DNA from: Pseudomonadota bacterium
GTDB taxonomy: Bacteria; Pseudomonadota; Alphaproteobacteria; Sphingomonadales; Sphingomonadaceae
Assembly (NCBI GenBank): GCA_023418595.1
Contig: JAEZZI010000003.1
Location: 66,224 to 130,223, forward strand
Direction of reading: 5' to 3'
Length of the DNA stretch: 64,000 nt
Shown here: in pieces, positions 43,760-52,673 of the stretch
How the letters are laid out: each line of letters begins with the position of its first letter
How positions within the stretch are numbered: the first letter of the stretch is position 1
Made by a program: the position numbers and the translations under genes
The notes under the pieces: generated by a model
Seen by the model: only the letters and a program-made list of their open reading frames with translations
Databases searched by the model: none
What the model was told of the DNA's origin: nothing

Positions 43760-44269
43760 ATGGCCTCCCCTCCCCCCTCCGGTCCGTTGCGCGCCGCGTC
43801 GCCGCTGTTCCTGCGCGAAGCCGAAATCCGGCGCGGGATCGAGCTTTTGTTCTTCGGATCGGCGCATCTGTTCCGCGCGATCGACGACGAACTGACTGCG
43901 CAGGGGCTGGGCCGGGCGCACCAGCGCGCGCTGTATTTCATTGCGCGCAAGCCTGACCTGACCGTGGGCGAATTGCTGCACATGCTGGCGATCACCAAAC
44001 AGTCGCTGGGGCGGGTGCTGAACGATCTGTCGAAACGCGGTCTGGTGACCAGTCAGCCGGGCCTGCGCGACCGGCGGCAGAAATTGCTGCGGCTGACGGC
44101 GAGCGGCACGGAACTCGAAGCGCGGCTGTACGATCGGCTGCGCGAGAAGCTGTCGAGCGCCTATGCCAGCGCGGGTCAAGGATCGGTGACGGGGTTCTGG
44201 GCCGTGCTGGAGGGGCTGGTGCCAGTAGAGGAGCGGGTCAGGATCGCCAGTCTCGGTCGCGGAATATGA
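43760..44269 (+). CDS. MarR-family transcriptional regulator
   Basis: A 169-residue MarR protein with a winged helix over about 55-125 (LGRAHQRALYFIARKPDLTVGELLHML, ITKQSLGRVLNDLSKRGLVTSQPG, DRRQKLLRLTASG). MarR proteins bind palindromes near their own promoter and release on small ligands. Divergent from ilvE. The effector is unknown. Confidence 0.92.
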   Translation: MASPPPSGPLRAASPLFLREAEIRRGIELLFFGSAHLFRAIDDELTAQGLGRAHQRALYFIARKPDLTVGELLHMLAITKQSLGRVLNDLSKRGLVTSQPGLRDRRQKLLRLTASGTELEARLYDRLREKLSSAYASAGQGSVTGFWAVLEGLVPVEERVRIASLGRGI

Positions 44270-44666
44270 GGTGCGAGGACATGTCGCGACGGAACCGGTT
44301 GATACGCGGATTTCGCGATGGCTTTGCTGAAACGAGGCATGACCGGCTCAGTCATGGGGCAGGCATGGTCGATGGCGTGTTTGTCGGGGTGGCGGTGGTC
44401 GGGTTGGCTGATGTCGGGATAAACTCCACCCCGGCACGCTGATGACGGACACTACCTACAACAAATCCTCTCCCATCGGGGGAGGTGGCAGAGCCTCGCG
44501 CTGACGGAGGGGGTGGACCGCAAACGCTGCGTTTTCGGTTGAACGCGGGCTTATCGCGAGCACCGCCCCCCCCTGGACACCCCCGACACAGCAAGCACCA
44601 TTGGGAGCACAGCGACGGTGGGATTGCGGCTCCGGCGAGCGGCGAACGCGAGAGCCGCAACCCCGG
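44270..44666. other. Gene-poor interval
   Basis: No convincing gene. There is a hairpin with short arms (CCTCTCCC and GGGGGAGG, about 44467-44487) followed by GTGGCAGAGCCTCGCGCTGACGG, which resembles a repeated intergenic motif, but I see no second copy in this window. Three ATG-rich short frames lack coding character. Confidence 0.6.
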
Positions 44667-45278
44667 TCAGGCGACCTTGAACCCTTCGCGGTTCATGGCT
44701 GCGCGCAGCTTCTTGTTGTCCTCGTCCGACAGTCGCGCCTTGAGGGCGGGAAACAGATGCTGTTCCTCCTCCTTCATATGCTTTTCGATGTCGGCGCGGA
44801 ATCGACGAACGGTGGCGATCCACTGGCCCGATTCGCGCGGCGTGTTCTCAAGCTGGAACAGATAGCGCTTCACATCGCCATGTTCCTCGTTCAGCCGATG
44901 CGCCGCCGCTTCGTCACTGTCGGCGAGCTTGGCGTAGATGACGTTTTCCTCTTCGACCGCGTGCTTCATCAGCGCATGTTTGAGCTGGGTCAGCAGCACC
45001 GTCCGCTTGGTCTTGTCGCGCTCATCGGTCGCCTCCAGCGCGTCGAAGATCCTGAGGACCGCGCTGTGTTCAGCGGCCAGCGCCTCGTCCCAGTCGCCCG
45101 CGAGCAAGGTCGGCGCCTGCACGGCTGCCTTGCGCCCCAGCATCGCCATGATTCCCAGCGCCGCGCCGCCCGCGACGGCACCGGCCAGCACCTTGAAATT
45201 GGGAAGGCCTCGGTGGTCGTCGGCGACGAACTTGCCGTCGTCGTCGCGCTCGGGAAGTCGTTGCCTGGTGGTCGCCAT
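44667..45278 (-). CDS. Hemerythrin HHE cation-binding protein with membrane anchor
   Basis: A 203-residue protein with one hydrophobic segment (about residues 30-48, VLAGAVAGGAALGIMAML) and a C-terminal HHE domain (about 68-180). Candidate iron ligands include His in LAAEHSAVL, HALMKHAVEEE, EEHGDVKRY and IEKHMKEEEQHLFP, with Glu in between. The fold would bind a di-iron centre for oxygen, nitric oxide or damage sensing. No operon partner; proC ends about 110 bases away. Confidence 0.85.
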   Translation of the reverse strand: MATTRQRLPERDDDGKFVADDHRGLPNFKVLAGAVAGGAALGIMAMLGRKAAVQAPTLLAGDWDEALAAEHSAVLRIFDALEATDERDKTKRTVLLTQLKHALMKHAVEEENVIYAKLADSDEAAAHRLNEEHGDVKRYLFQLENTPRESGQWIATVRRFRADIEKHMKEEEQHLFPALKARLSDEDNKKLRAAMNREGFKVA

Positions 45279-45388
45279 GATGTCCTCCTGTAATTCGCTC
45301 GTCGAATCAACGAGTGAGCCACCAAGGATGTTCCGGGATATCGCAGCCGGCTGTCGACACTTGCGGCGATGTGGCCGACCCAGATCGG

Positions 45389-46174
45389 CTACCGGGCGGC
45401 TTCCGCCATTTCGACATTGCGACGGCGCGACGCCTCAAGCGTCGCTCGCATCAGCGATTTGAGGGCATCGTCCCTGTCGAGGACGTTCATCCCTTCCCGC
45501 GTCGAGCCGCCCGGACTGGCGACGCGGTCGGCCAGTTGCGCCGGGGTGGCGTCGTCATTGCCGGCAAGCATTGCCGCCCCCTCCACCGTCGCCCTCGCCA
45601 GCCGCAGCGCCTGATCCCGGGGCAGGCCGATCGCCACGCCTGCTTCCGCCATCGCATCGATGAAGCGATAGACGAAACCGGGGCCGCAACCCGACAGCGC
45701 CGTCACCGCATCGAACAGATCCTCGCGGTCGATCCACTCGACCAGCCCCAACGGGGCCATCAGCGCGTTCGCATCCACCCGCAAGCCCGCATTCGCGTCG
45801 CTGCTGAACATTGCAACCACACCCTTGCCGATACCGACGGGAAGGTTGGGCATGACCCGCACGACCGATTTCGCCCCGAAGCGCCGCGCAAGCGCAGCTT
45901 CATCTACGCCCGCAAGGATCGAGAACAGGATGGGCACCGACCGGAATCGGTCGCCGACATTGTCGGCCACGACATCCAGAAGCTGGGGCTTGACCCCCAG
46001 CAACACAGCCTGAGGAACATCGCCGTCGGGAAGCTCGGTTACATGCCTGACGCCGTCGGGAATCTTGGGCTGGCCCGGATCGATCACCGTCACCTCTGCA
46101 GGATCGATCGCCCCGCCTGCCACCCATTGACGCAGCATGGCACCCGCCATGTTGCCGCATCCGATCATCCACAA
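45389..46174 (-). CDS. proC: Pyrroline-5-carboxylate reductase
   Basis: A 261-residue P5C reductase, last step of proline synthesis. Seen are the Rossmann motif WMIGCGNMAGAML, VKPQLLDVV, SVVRVMPNLPVGIGKG and the C-terminal VTALSGCGPGFVYRFIDAM with VASPGGSTREG. The start is unclear: ATG 46168 and TTG 46174 lack a ribosome-binding site. An in-frame ATT at 46186 overlaps the preceding gene's stop as TGATT, with AGAGGAG seven bases upstream. I list the TTG. Downstream of a YbjN gene. Confidence 0.93.
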   Translation of the reverse strand: MWMIGCGNMAGAMLRQWVAGGAIDPAEVTVIDPGQPKIPDGVRHVTELPDGDVPQAVLLGVKPQLLDVVADNVGDRFRSVPILFSILAGVDEAALARRFGAKSVVRVMPNLPVGIGKGVVAMFSSDANAGLRVDANALMAPLGLVEWIDREDLFDAVTALSGCGPGFVYRFIDAMAEAGVAIGLPRDQALRLARATVEGAAMLAGNDDATPAQLADRVASPGGSTREGMNVLDRDDALKSLMRATLEASRRRNVEMAEAAR

Positions 46175-46185
46175 CGACTGTATAA

Positions 46186-46689
46186 TCAGGCTTCTCCTCT
46201 GGTTTCGACCATCGAGGCGGCAATCGCCTCCCTGGGGCTCTTCCCGCCCCACAGCACGAACTGGAACACGGGGTAGAAACGCTCGCATTCGTCGATCGCG
46301 CTTTCGACCAGCATTTCGGCCTGGGCCAGCGTCAGCGTCGCCTCCGCCTCGCCGTCGATCATCGCGGCGTGGCGGAACAACAGGATGCCGCTGGCCGACC
46401 ACAGCTCGAAATGGCCGATCCACAATTGCTCGTTGACCAGGCTCAACGTCTCGTAGAGCTGCCCGGGCCGGTCCTCGGGCACGCGTATGTCGGGGAACGC
46501 CAGGAATTGCAGCACGCCGTCTGCCTCGCGCCAGATCGCGCGCAGCTCATATTCGCTCCAGCTGCCCTTGTATTTGGCGACGACTTCATCCTCGTCGCGT
46601 TGATAGGTCCAGCCATGCGCCGAAAAATAGCTTTCGAGCATGTCGATCGGGGCATCGCCGTCACGCTCCAGCTCGGTTTCGTCGAGCAT
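46186..46689 (-). CDS. YbjN-domain protein
   Basis: A 167-residue YbjN-family protein. YbjN proteins have a fold like type III secretion chaperones and are linked to stress and motility in enterobacteria. Visible are IDMLESYFSAHGWTYQRDEDEVVAKY in the N-terminal part, LQFLAFPDIRVPEDR in the middle and LVESAIDECERFYPVFQFVLWGG near the end. Its stop overlaps a possible proC start by one base, so they are probably co-expressed. Function is not established. Confidence 0.88.
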   Translation of the reverse strand: MLDETELERDGDAPIDMLESYFSAHGWTYQRDEDEVVAKYKGSWSEYELRAIWREADGVLQFLAFPDIRVPEDRPGQLYETLSLVNEQLWIGHFELWSASGILLFRHAAMIDGEAEATLTLAQAEMLVESAIDECERFYPVFQFVLWGGKSPREAIAASMVETRGEA

Positions 46690-46800
46690 CAGCGGGCCTG
46701 TCTCACGTCAATCATTGCGCGCATCCATGCCAAAACCGGCTCCCCGGAACAAGCCGGCGGACCTGCGGGTGCGGATTTTGCTGTGGAAAAGCGCGGGGAT

Positions 46801-47106
46801 TCAGGCCTCGCCGACCGGCTTGGCGCGCGGTTTCCTGGGCGCGGGCGCGGCGGTGGTCGCGCCGCCCAGCTTCGCTTCAAGCGCCTCGATTCGCGCCTTT
46901 AGCGCGTCATTCTCGTCGCGGGCGGCGGCAGCCATTGCCTTCACCGCCTCGAATTCGTCGCGCGAGACGAAATCCATGCCGCCGATCCATTCGCGCGCCC
47001 GCTCGCGCGCGCTCTGTTCGCCCTCGCGCGCCATCCCCGCGACGGTCCCGGCGGCGCCGTTCACGAACTTCACGAAATCGTCGAAAATGCGGTTCTGGCT
47101 TTGCAT
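46801..47106 (-). CDS. ubiK: UbiK/BMFP accessory factor
   Basis: A 101-residue protein of the UbiK (YqiC, membrane fusogenic BMFP) family, a helper of the ubiquinone-synthesis complex. It has an N-terminal amphipathic helix (MQSQNRIFDDFVKFVNGAAGT), a middle RREQ-type stretch and a C-terminal coiled coil (EFEAVKAMAAAARDENDALKAR, IEALEAKLGG), then a basic tail. Start ATG 47106 lies 15 bases past tspO. A longer open frame upstream is tspO read in another frame. Confidence 0.85.
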   Translation of the reverse strand: MQSQNRIFDDFVKFVNGAAGTVAGMAREGEQSARERAREWIGGMDFVSRDEFEAVKAMAAAARDENDALKARIEALEAKLGGATTAAPAPRKPRAKPVGEA

Positions 47107-47120
47107 GTCGTGCTCCTGAT

Positions 47121-47672
47121 TCAGAGCTGTATCTGGGTGGCGGCCGCGGGCCGCGCAAGTCCCTCGGCATCCGGGTTCAGCTGGCCGATGCCCCAGGTCA
47201 GGCACCCGGCATAGCTGATCCACACCATATAGGGGACCATCAGCCACGCCGCGGGCTTGCGGATGCGCGCGAACAGGATGGTGATCGCGATCGACAGGAT
47301 CAGCATCGCGACGATGATCCACAGGGCCAGCTGAATCCTGCCCGCGCCGAAGAATACCGGCGTCCAGGCGAGGTTGAGCACCAGCTGGACCATGAACAAG
47401 GTTATCGCCAGCGACCGCCGCGACCCGCGCGCGTTGAGGATCAGCGCCAGTGCGAGGCCAAGCATGATGTAGAGGCTGGTCCAAACCACCGGAAACACCC
47501 AGCCTGGCGGGGTGCCGGCCGGCTTTGCGAGCGCGGCATACCAGGGATTGGCATCGCCGCTCGGCACCAGCTGGCCCGAAGTGAAGCCGAGCAGCAGCAC
47601 GAACGGCACGGTGACGATGGCCCAGCGAAGGAACGACCAGCGAAGCTGGCTGTGCGATGCGATCTCACCCAA
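47121..47672 (-). CDS. tspO: TspO/MBR-family membrane protein
   Basis: A 183-residue five-helix TspO protein that binds porphyrins and affects tetrapyrrole or stress regulation. The Trp-rich motifs PPGWVFPVVWTSLYIMLG, NLAWTPVFFGAGR and the last helix YMVWISYAGCLTWGIGQLN are typical. 14 bases separate it from ubiK and from the RND pump, so co-transcription is possible. Confidence 0.92.
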   Translation of the reverse strand: MGEIASHSQLRWSFLRWAIVTVPFVLLLGFTSGQLVPSGDANPWYAALAKPAGTPPGWVFPVVWTSLYIMLGLALALILNARGSRRSLAITLFMVQLVLNLAWTPVFFGAGRIQLALWIIVAMLILSIAITILFARIRKPAAWLMVPYMVWISYAGCLTWGIGQLNPDAEGLARPAAATQIQL

Positions 47673-47686
47673 TGTGGCAATTCCCC

Positions 47687-50600
47687 TTATTCGGCGGGCT
47701 GCAACTGCCCCGGCGTTTCCCGTCCGCGTTGTTCTTCCAGCTCGCGCGTCACCGCAAGCGGAGAGCCCGTATATTTCGCCAGCCGCGAATAGAGAAGCGG
47801 GATCAGGAACAGGGTGATGAACGTCGCCAGCGAGACGCCGAAGATGATGACCACGCCGATCGACGAGCGCGACGCGCTACCCGCGCCCGACGCCGCGACC
47901 AGCGGCATCGCGCCCGCAACAGTAGCGATCGATGTCATCAGGATCGCACGAAGGCGGCGGGCGGATGCCTCACGGATCGCGTCGACGATCTCCTTGCCCT
48001 CGTCGCGCAACTGGTTGGCGAATTCCACGATCAGGATGCCGTTCTTGGCCGCCAGCCCCACCAGCATCACGATGCCGATCTGGGAATAGAGGTTGAGCGA
48101 CTTGCCGAACAGCCACAACCCGATCATCCCGCCCGCCACCGCCAGCGGTACGGTGGCGATGATGACAACGGGATGGACGAAACTTTCGAACTGCGCGGCG
48201 AGCACCAGATAGACGATCGCAATGGTCAGCAGGAAGATAAGGACGATCGACCCGCCGGTTTCCTTGAACGACTGGCTCTCGCCGCGATAGCCGACCGCAA
48301 TCACCTCGGGCGAGGCGGCGGCCTGTTCCTCGAGGAAGGTCAGCGCTTCACCCAGCGAATAGCCGGGGGCGAGTCCCGCCTGAAGCGTGATCGCGCGCAG
48401 CTTGTTGAACCGCCCGAGCTGGCGGGGGCCAGCATTCTCGCTTGTGGTGACCAGATTGGACAGCGGGACCAACTCGCCGCCTTCCGACCGGACATAGACC
48501 GACGCCAGATCGGCTTCGGTCGAGCGATTGCTCTCCTCGGCCTGCAGCACCACATAATATTCCTCGCCGCGATCAACATAGGTGGTGACCCGGCGCGACC
48601 CGAGCAGGGTCTGGAGCGCCGCCGATACGTCCTGCACCGACACACCCAGATCGCCCGCGCGCGTGGTGTCGACCTGAATCGACAATTGCGGCTTGGTTTC
48701 CTTGAAATCGGAATCGAGATTGACGAGGCCCGGATTGTTCGCCGCCGCCGCGATGATCCGGTCCCGCGCGGCCGTCAGCCCTTCATAGGTGGCGCCTGCC
48801 AGCACGAAATTGACCGGCTGTCCGCGCCCGCGACCCAAGGCTGATCGAACCTGGGCATTGCCCCGCACCGCAGGCTGCTGCGACAGGATGCGGTTCAATT
48901 CTGCCGCGACGTCAGCGGTCGACTGGTCGCGCTCACTCCATTCCTTCAGGAAAACGATAAAGCTGGCGCTGTTGAAATCGTCGCTCGCGCCGAACCCGCC
49001 GGGCGTGCGGGTAATGATCGAGCGGACCGCCGCGTCTTCGCCCTCAAGCAACGGTAGCAACTGCGCCTGAGCGTCGAGGGCATATTGATCCATCTGGGCA
49101 AAGCCGGTGCCCTCCGGTGCGCTGATCTGCGCCTGGGCCACGCCCTGATCTTCGGCCGGGGCGAGTTCGGAGGGAAGCTGGGTGAAGGCCAGCGCGGCGA
49201 CCCCCAGGAACAGCAGCGTTGCAACCCCGGCGATCATCGGCTTGGCGATGACGCGATCGAGCCGACGCCCGTAAATCCCCTCGAGCCGCTGGAACTTGTC
49301 GTCGACCCAGCCGGTGAACCGTCCCCGCTGCTGCTGCTTCAGCATCTTCGAACACAGCATCGGCGTCAGGCTGAGCGCGAGAAAGCCGGAAAAGGCGACC
49401 GCGCCGATCATCGCCACCGCCAACTCGCGGAACAACAGCCCCGTCTGACCGGCCAGGAACATGATCGGCACGAACACCGCGCACACGACCAGCGTCGTGG
49501 AGACGACGGCGAACGCCACCTGCCGGGTGCCTTCGAAGGCGGCGACAAGCGGCGGTTCACCCTGTTCGATGCGGTGATAGACGTTCTCGAGCACGACGAT
49601 CGCATCGTCCACGACAAGCCCGATCGCCAGCACCAGCGCGAGCAAGGTGAGCAGGTTGATCGAAAACCCGAACAGCCACAGCACCGCAAATGCGCCGAGC
49701 AGACAGATCGGCACTGTAATCGCCGGAATCACCGTCGCGCGCCAGCTTCCAAGGAACAGGAAGATGACGATGACCACCAGCACGGCGGCTTCGGCCAGCG
49801 TCTGATACACTTTCTTGATCGCTTCGGAGATGAACAGCGCGTCGTCCGATCCGACGGTGATCGTCATCCCTTCGGGCAGTTCTGGCTGGATATCGATCGC
49901 GAGCTGTTTGGCGGCGTCGGCGACCGCCAGCGTGTTCGCGCCTGACTGGCGCACGATGCCCAGCCCGGCTGCCTGCTCGCCGTTCAACCGAAAGCGCGAA
50001 TAGGGATTTTCCGGCGCGACCTCGACCCGCGCGACGTCGCCCAGCCGCACCAGATAGCCGTCCGCGCCGCGTCCGACGATCAGTTGCTGGAAGCTCTCGG
50101 GCGTCGAAAACTGGCGCTCCACCCGCAGCGTGGTGTTGAGCTGTTGCGATTCCAGACGCCCGGCAGGCAGTTCGACATTCTGGGTGCGGAGCGCGCCTTC
50201 GACATCGGCGGGCGTCAACTGAAAAGCGGCCAGCCGCTGCGGCTGGAGCCAGACGCGCATCGACGGGCGCGCATCGCCGCCGACGAACACCCGCGCCACG
50301 CCATCGATCGACGAAAAGCGATCGGCGATGTTGCGATCGATATAATCGGACAGCTCCAGCGGGGTCCAGCCGGGGCGGGAAATGACCAGGAAAAGGATTG
50401 GCGACGCGTCGGCATCGACCTTTCGCACCTGGGGAGCGAGCGCTTCTTCGGGCAAATTCTGGACGACGCTTCCGATCCGGTCGCGCACGTCGTTCGCCGC
50501 GACGTCGACATCGCGGCCCGGTGCGAACTCGATCGAAATGTTCGATTCGCCATCGCGCGAGGTCGAGGTGATCGTCTGAATCCCCTCGATCCCGGCAAGC

Positions 50601-50809
50601 GTATCCTCGATCGGCTGGGTGATGCGCGATTCGATGACGCTGGCGGCGGCACCGGTATAGGCGGTGGAGACCGACACGATCGGCGGGTCGGTATCGGGAT
50701 ATTCGCGGACCGACAGGCTCAGAAAACCGACGATCCCGATCAGCGTCAGCAGGATCGCGAGAACGGCGGCGAAGACCGGCCGTTTGACCGAGGTGTCGGA
50801 TAGGATCAT
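47687..50809 (-). CDS. RND-family multidrug efflux permease
   Basis: A 1040-residue inner-membrane RND transporter (HAE1 group, AcrB/MexF-like). Twelve TMs flank two periplasmic loops; the proton-relay aspartates are in IGLVVDDAIVVLENV. N-terminus MILSDTSVKRPVFAAVLAI and the second-half IVYLVLAAQFESFVHP are standard. Its start overlaps the adaptor stop by one base (TGATG). No outer-membrane factor gene is linked, so a TolC elsewhere should serve it. Substrate not predictable. Confidence 0.95.
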   Translation of the reverse strand: MILSDTSVKRPVFAAVLAILLTLIGIVGFLSLSVREYPDTDPPIVSVSTAYTGAAASVIESRITQPIEDTLAGIEGIQTITSTSRDGESNISIEFAPGRDVDVAANDVRDRIGSVVQNLPEEALAPQVRKVDADASPILFLVISRPGWTPLELSDYIDRNIADRFSSIDGVARVFVGGDARPSMRVWLQPQRLAAFQLTPADVEGALRTQNVELPAGRLESQQLNTTLRVERQFSTPESFQQLIVGRGADGYLVRLGDVARVEVAPENPYSRFRLNGEQAAGLGIVRQSGANTLAVADAAKQLAIDIQPELPEGMTITVGSDDALFISEAIKKVYQTLAEAAVLVVIVIFLFLGSWRATVIPAITVPICLLGAFAVLWLFGFSINLLTLLALVLAIGLVVDDAIVVLENVYHRIEQGEPPLVAAFEGTRQVAFAVVSTTLVVCAVFVPIMFLAGQTGLLFRELAVAMIGAVAFSGFLALSLTPMLCSKMLKQQQRGRFTGWVDDKFQRLEGIYGRRLDRVIAKPMIAGVATLLFLGVAALAFTQLPSELAPAEDQGVAQAQISAPEGTGFAQMDQYALDAQAQLLPLLEGEDAAVRSIITRTPGGFGASDDFNSASFIVFLKEWSERDQSTADVAAELNRILSQQPAVRGNAQVRSALGRGRGQPVNFVLAGATYEGLTAARDRIIAAAANNPGLVNLDSDFKETKPQLSIQVDTTRAGDLGVSVQDVSAALQTLLGSRRVTTYVDRGEEYYVVLQAEESNRSTEADLASVYVRSEGGELVPLSNLVTTSENAGPRQLGRFNKLRAITLQAGLAPGYSLGEALTFLEEQAAASPEVIAVGYRGESQSFKETGGSIVLIFLLTIAIVYLVLAAQFESFVHPVVIIATVPLAVAGGMIGLWLFGKSLNLYSQIGIVMLVGLAAKNGILIVEFANQLRDEGKEIVDAIREASARRLRAILMTSIATVAGAMPLVAASGAGSASRSSIGVVIIFGVSLATFITLFLIPLLYSRLAKYTGSPLAVTRELEEQRGRETPGQLQPAE

Positions 50810-51882
50810 CAGCCGCCGCCCTTGGCCGCCGCGTCCGGCCCGGCCTTACCGCGCGGCTCGGCATTTTGCGTGCCGGCGATCCTGATCGCCTGACCATCCG
50901 TCAGCTTGACCACGCCTTCGGTGACGATGCGCGCGCCGGGACGCAACCCTTCGACCACCTCGACCATGCCGTTCTGGCGCAGGCCGGTGCGGATCGGCAC
51001 GCGGCGGGCATTCTCGCCATCGACCACGAAGACGAAGCTCTGATTGCCCTCTCCCACGATCGCCAGTTCGGGAACGGCGGGGACGCTGCGCGACGCCGAT
51101 TCGATGCCGACCGTCAACAGCATGCCGGGCCGCAGCCGCCCGTCACGATTGGGAAGCACCGCGCGAACCGTCACCGCGCGCGTCTGGGGATTGATGACCG
51201 GGTCGATCACCGAAATCGTGCCGCGAAACGGGGTGTCGGGAAACGCCGCCGCGCGCGCTTCGATCGCCTGGCCGACGGCCAGTTGCGACAGCATGGTTTC
51301 GGGCACCGCAAAGTCCAGCTTGATCTGCGAAATATCGCTGATCGTCACGATTTCCGTCCCCGCCGTAATCACCGCCCCGGCCGAGATGTTGCGAAGCGAC
51401 ACGTAACCGGCGAACGGCGCCGTCACGATCCGGTCGCTGATCGCCGCGCGCGCCTGCTCTGCCTGCGCCGATGCCTGGTTGGCCAGTGCGGTCTGGCTGT
51501 CGAGTGCGCTGCGCGTGGCGAAGCCACGTTCGCGCAGTGCGCCGATCCGCTCCAATTGCTGTTGCGCCTCGCGCTGACGTGCGCTCGCCTCTGCAAGCTG
51601 CGCCGTTTCCTGGCCGCGACGCAGCGTCGCGATCGTCTGACCGCGACGAACATAATCGCCATCATCGAACGCCAGTCGCTCGATCCGTTCGGTGACGGGC
51701 GCGGTCAGCGTCACCTGTTCGTTGGCGCGCGCCGTCCCGACCGCCTCGATCCGATCGACGAAGCGCACGGTTTCGACAGCACCTGCGGAAACGAGCGGAG
51801 CATTGGGGCCGCGCTTGCCGTCGCTTGCATCCCCGCTGCAACCCGCGAGGAGCGCGGCAATCGCCAATATCGTGATACGCAT
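50809..51882 (-). CDS. RND efflux periplasmic adaptor (lipoprotein)
   Basis: A 357-residue membrane fusion protein. It starts MRITILAIAALLAGCSG with the lipobox at LLAGC. A barrel-sandwich half (FVDRIEAVGTARANEQVTLTAPVTERI), a coiled-coil hairpin (QLAEASARQREAQQQLERIGAL) and a beta-barrel (RPGMLLTVGIESASRSVP) follow. One base shared with the RND gene. Start ATG 51882 begins the signal; upstream frame is not used. Confidence 0.93.
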   Translation of the reverse strand: MRITILAIAALLAGCSGDASDGKRGPNAPLVSAGAVETVRFVDRIEAVGTARANEQVTLTAPVTERIERLAFDDGDYVRRGQTIATLRRGQETAQLAEASARQREAQQQLERIGALRERGFATRSALDSQTALANQASAQAEQARAAISDRIVTAPFAGYVSLRNISAGAVITAGTEIVTISDISQIKLDFAVPETMLSQLAVGQAIEARAAAFPDTPFRGTISVIDPVINPQTRAVTVRAVLPNRDGRLRPGMLLTVGIESASRSVPAVPELAIVGEGNQSFVFVVDGENARRVPIRTGLRQNGMVEVVEGLRPGARIVTEGVVKLTDGQAIRIAGTQNAEPRGKAGPDAAAKGGG

Positions 51883-51911
51883 GATTGTCCTTGGGCTATG
51901 CGGACGTAGCG

Positions 51912-52664
51912 TCAAACGCAAGTCGGGTGACGATGTTTCATCGCCGAAATCAGAAACTCTACATTTCCCTCAGGACCAGTGATCGGGCTGGCCACGACAC
52001 CCTCGACAGTCCAGCCGGACGCTTCGAGCCAGCGTGTAACGTCGTTTGTGACCCGGACATGAACGGACGCGTCGCGCACCACCCCGCCTTTCCCGACTTC
52101 GTCACGCCCCGCCTCGAACTGCGGCTTGATGAGCGCGACCAGCCGACCGCCGTCGCGAACGAAGCGGAGCGGCACGTCGAGCACCTTGGCCAGCGCGATG
52201 AAGCTGGCGTCACAGACCACCATGTCGATTGGCTCGGGAATATGCGCGGGCGTCAGGATGCGCGCGCTGGTCTGTTCGTGGACGATGACGCGCTCGTCCT
52301 GGCGCAGCTTCCACGCCAGCTGGTTGGTGCCGCTGTCGACCGCATAGACCCGCGCCGCGCCGTTCGTCAGCAGAACGTCGGTAAAGCCGCCCGTCGATGA
52401 TCCCACATCGATCGCGACGGCACCGGTCACGTCGACCCGGAAATGATCGAGCGCATGCGCCAGTTTGATCCCGCCGCGCGACACCCAGGGATGGTCGCGC
52501 CCACGCACGTCGAATTGCGTGTCCTCGGCAACCTGCTGACCGGGTTTTTCCACCTTGCGATCGCCGATGAACACCAGCCCCGCCATGACCAGCGCCTGTG
52601 CCCGCGTCCGCGATTCGGCGAGGCCGGCATCGACAAGCAACTGGTCGGCGCGAACCTTGGGCAT
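51912..52664 (-). CDS. tlyA: TlyA-family rRNA ribose methyltransferase
   Basis: A 250-residue protein with an N-terminal S4 RNA-binding domain (about residues 1-60, VRADQLLVDAGLAESRTRAQ) and an FtsJ-like methyltransferase domain (IDVGSSTGGFTDVLLTNGA, VDMVVCDASFIAL, LIKPQFEAGRDEVGKGGVVRD). TlyA makes 2'-O-methyl cytidine in 16S or 23S rRNA and sets sensitivity to capreomycin-type drugs. Nine bases past dxs, so the pair is likely one operon, as in many bacteria. Confidence 0.94.
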   Translation of the reverse strand: MPKVRADQLLVDAGLAESRTRAQALVMAGLVFIGDRKVEKPGQQVAEDTQFDVRGRDHPWVSRGGIKLAHALDHFRVDVTGAVAIDVGSSTGGFTDVLLTNGAARVYAVDSGTNQLAWKLRQDERVIVHEQTSARILTPAHIPEPIDMVVCDASFIALAKVLDVPLRFVRDGGRLVALIKPQFEAGRDEVGKGGVVRDASVHVRVTNDVTRWLEASGWTVEGVVASPITGPEGNVEFLISAMKHRHPTCV

Positions 52665-52673
52665 GGATCGGGT

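Noticed and set aside
44352..44660. Minus-strand 102-residue open frame as a gene
   Set aside because: No ribosome-binding site, composition biased by repeats, no recognisable domain.
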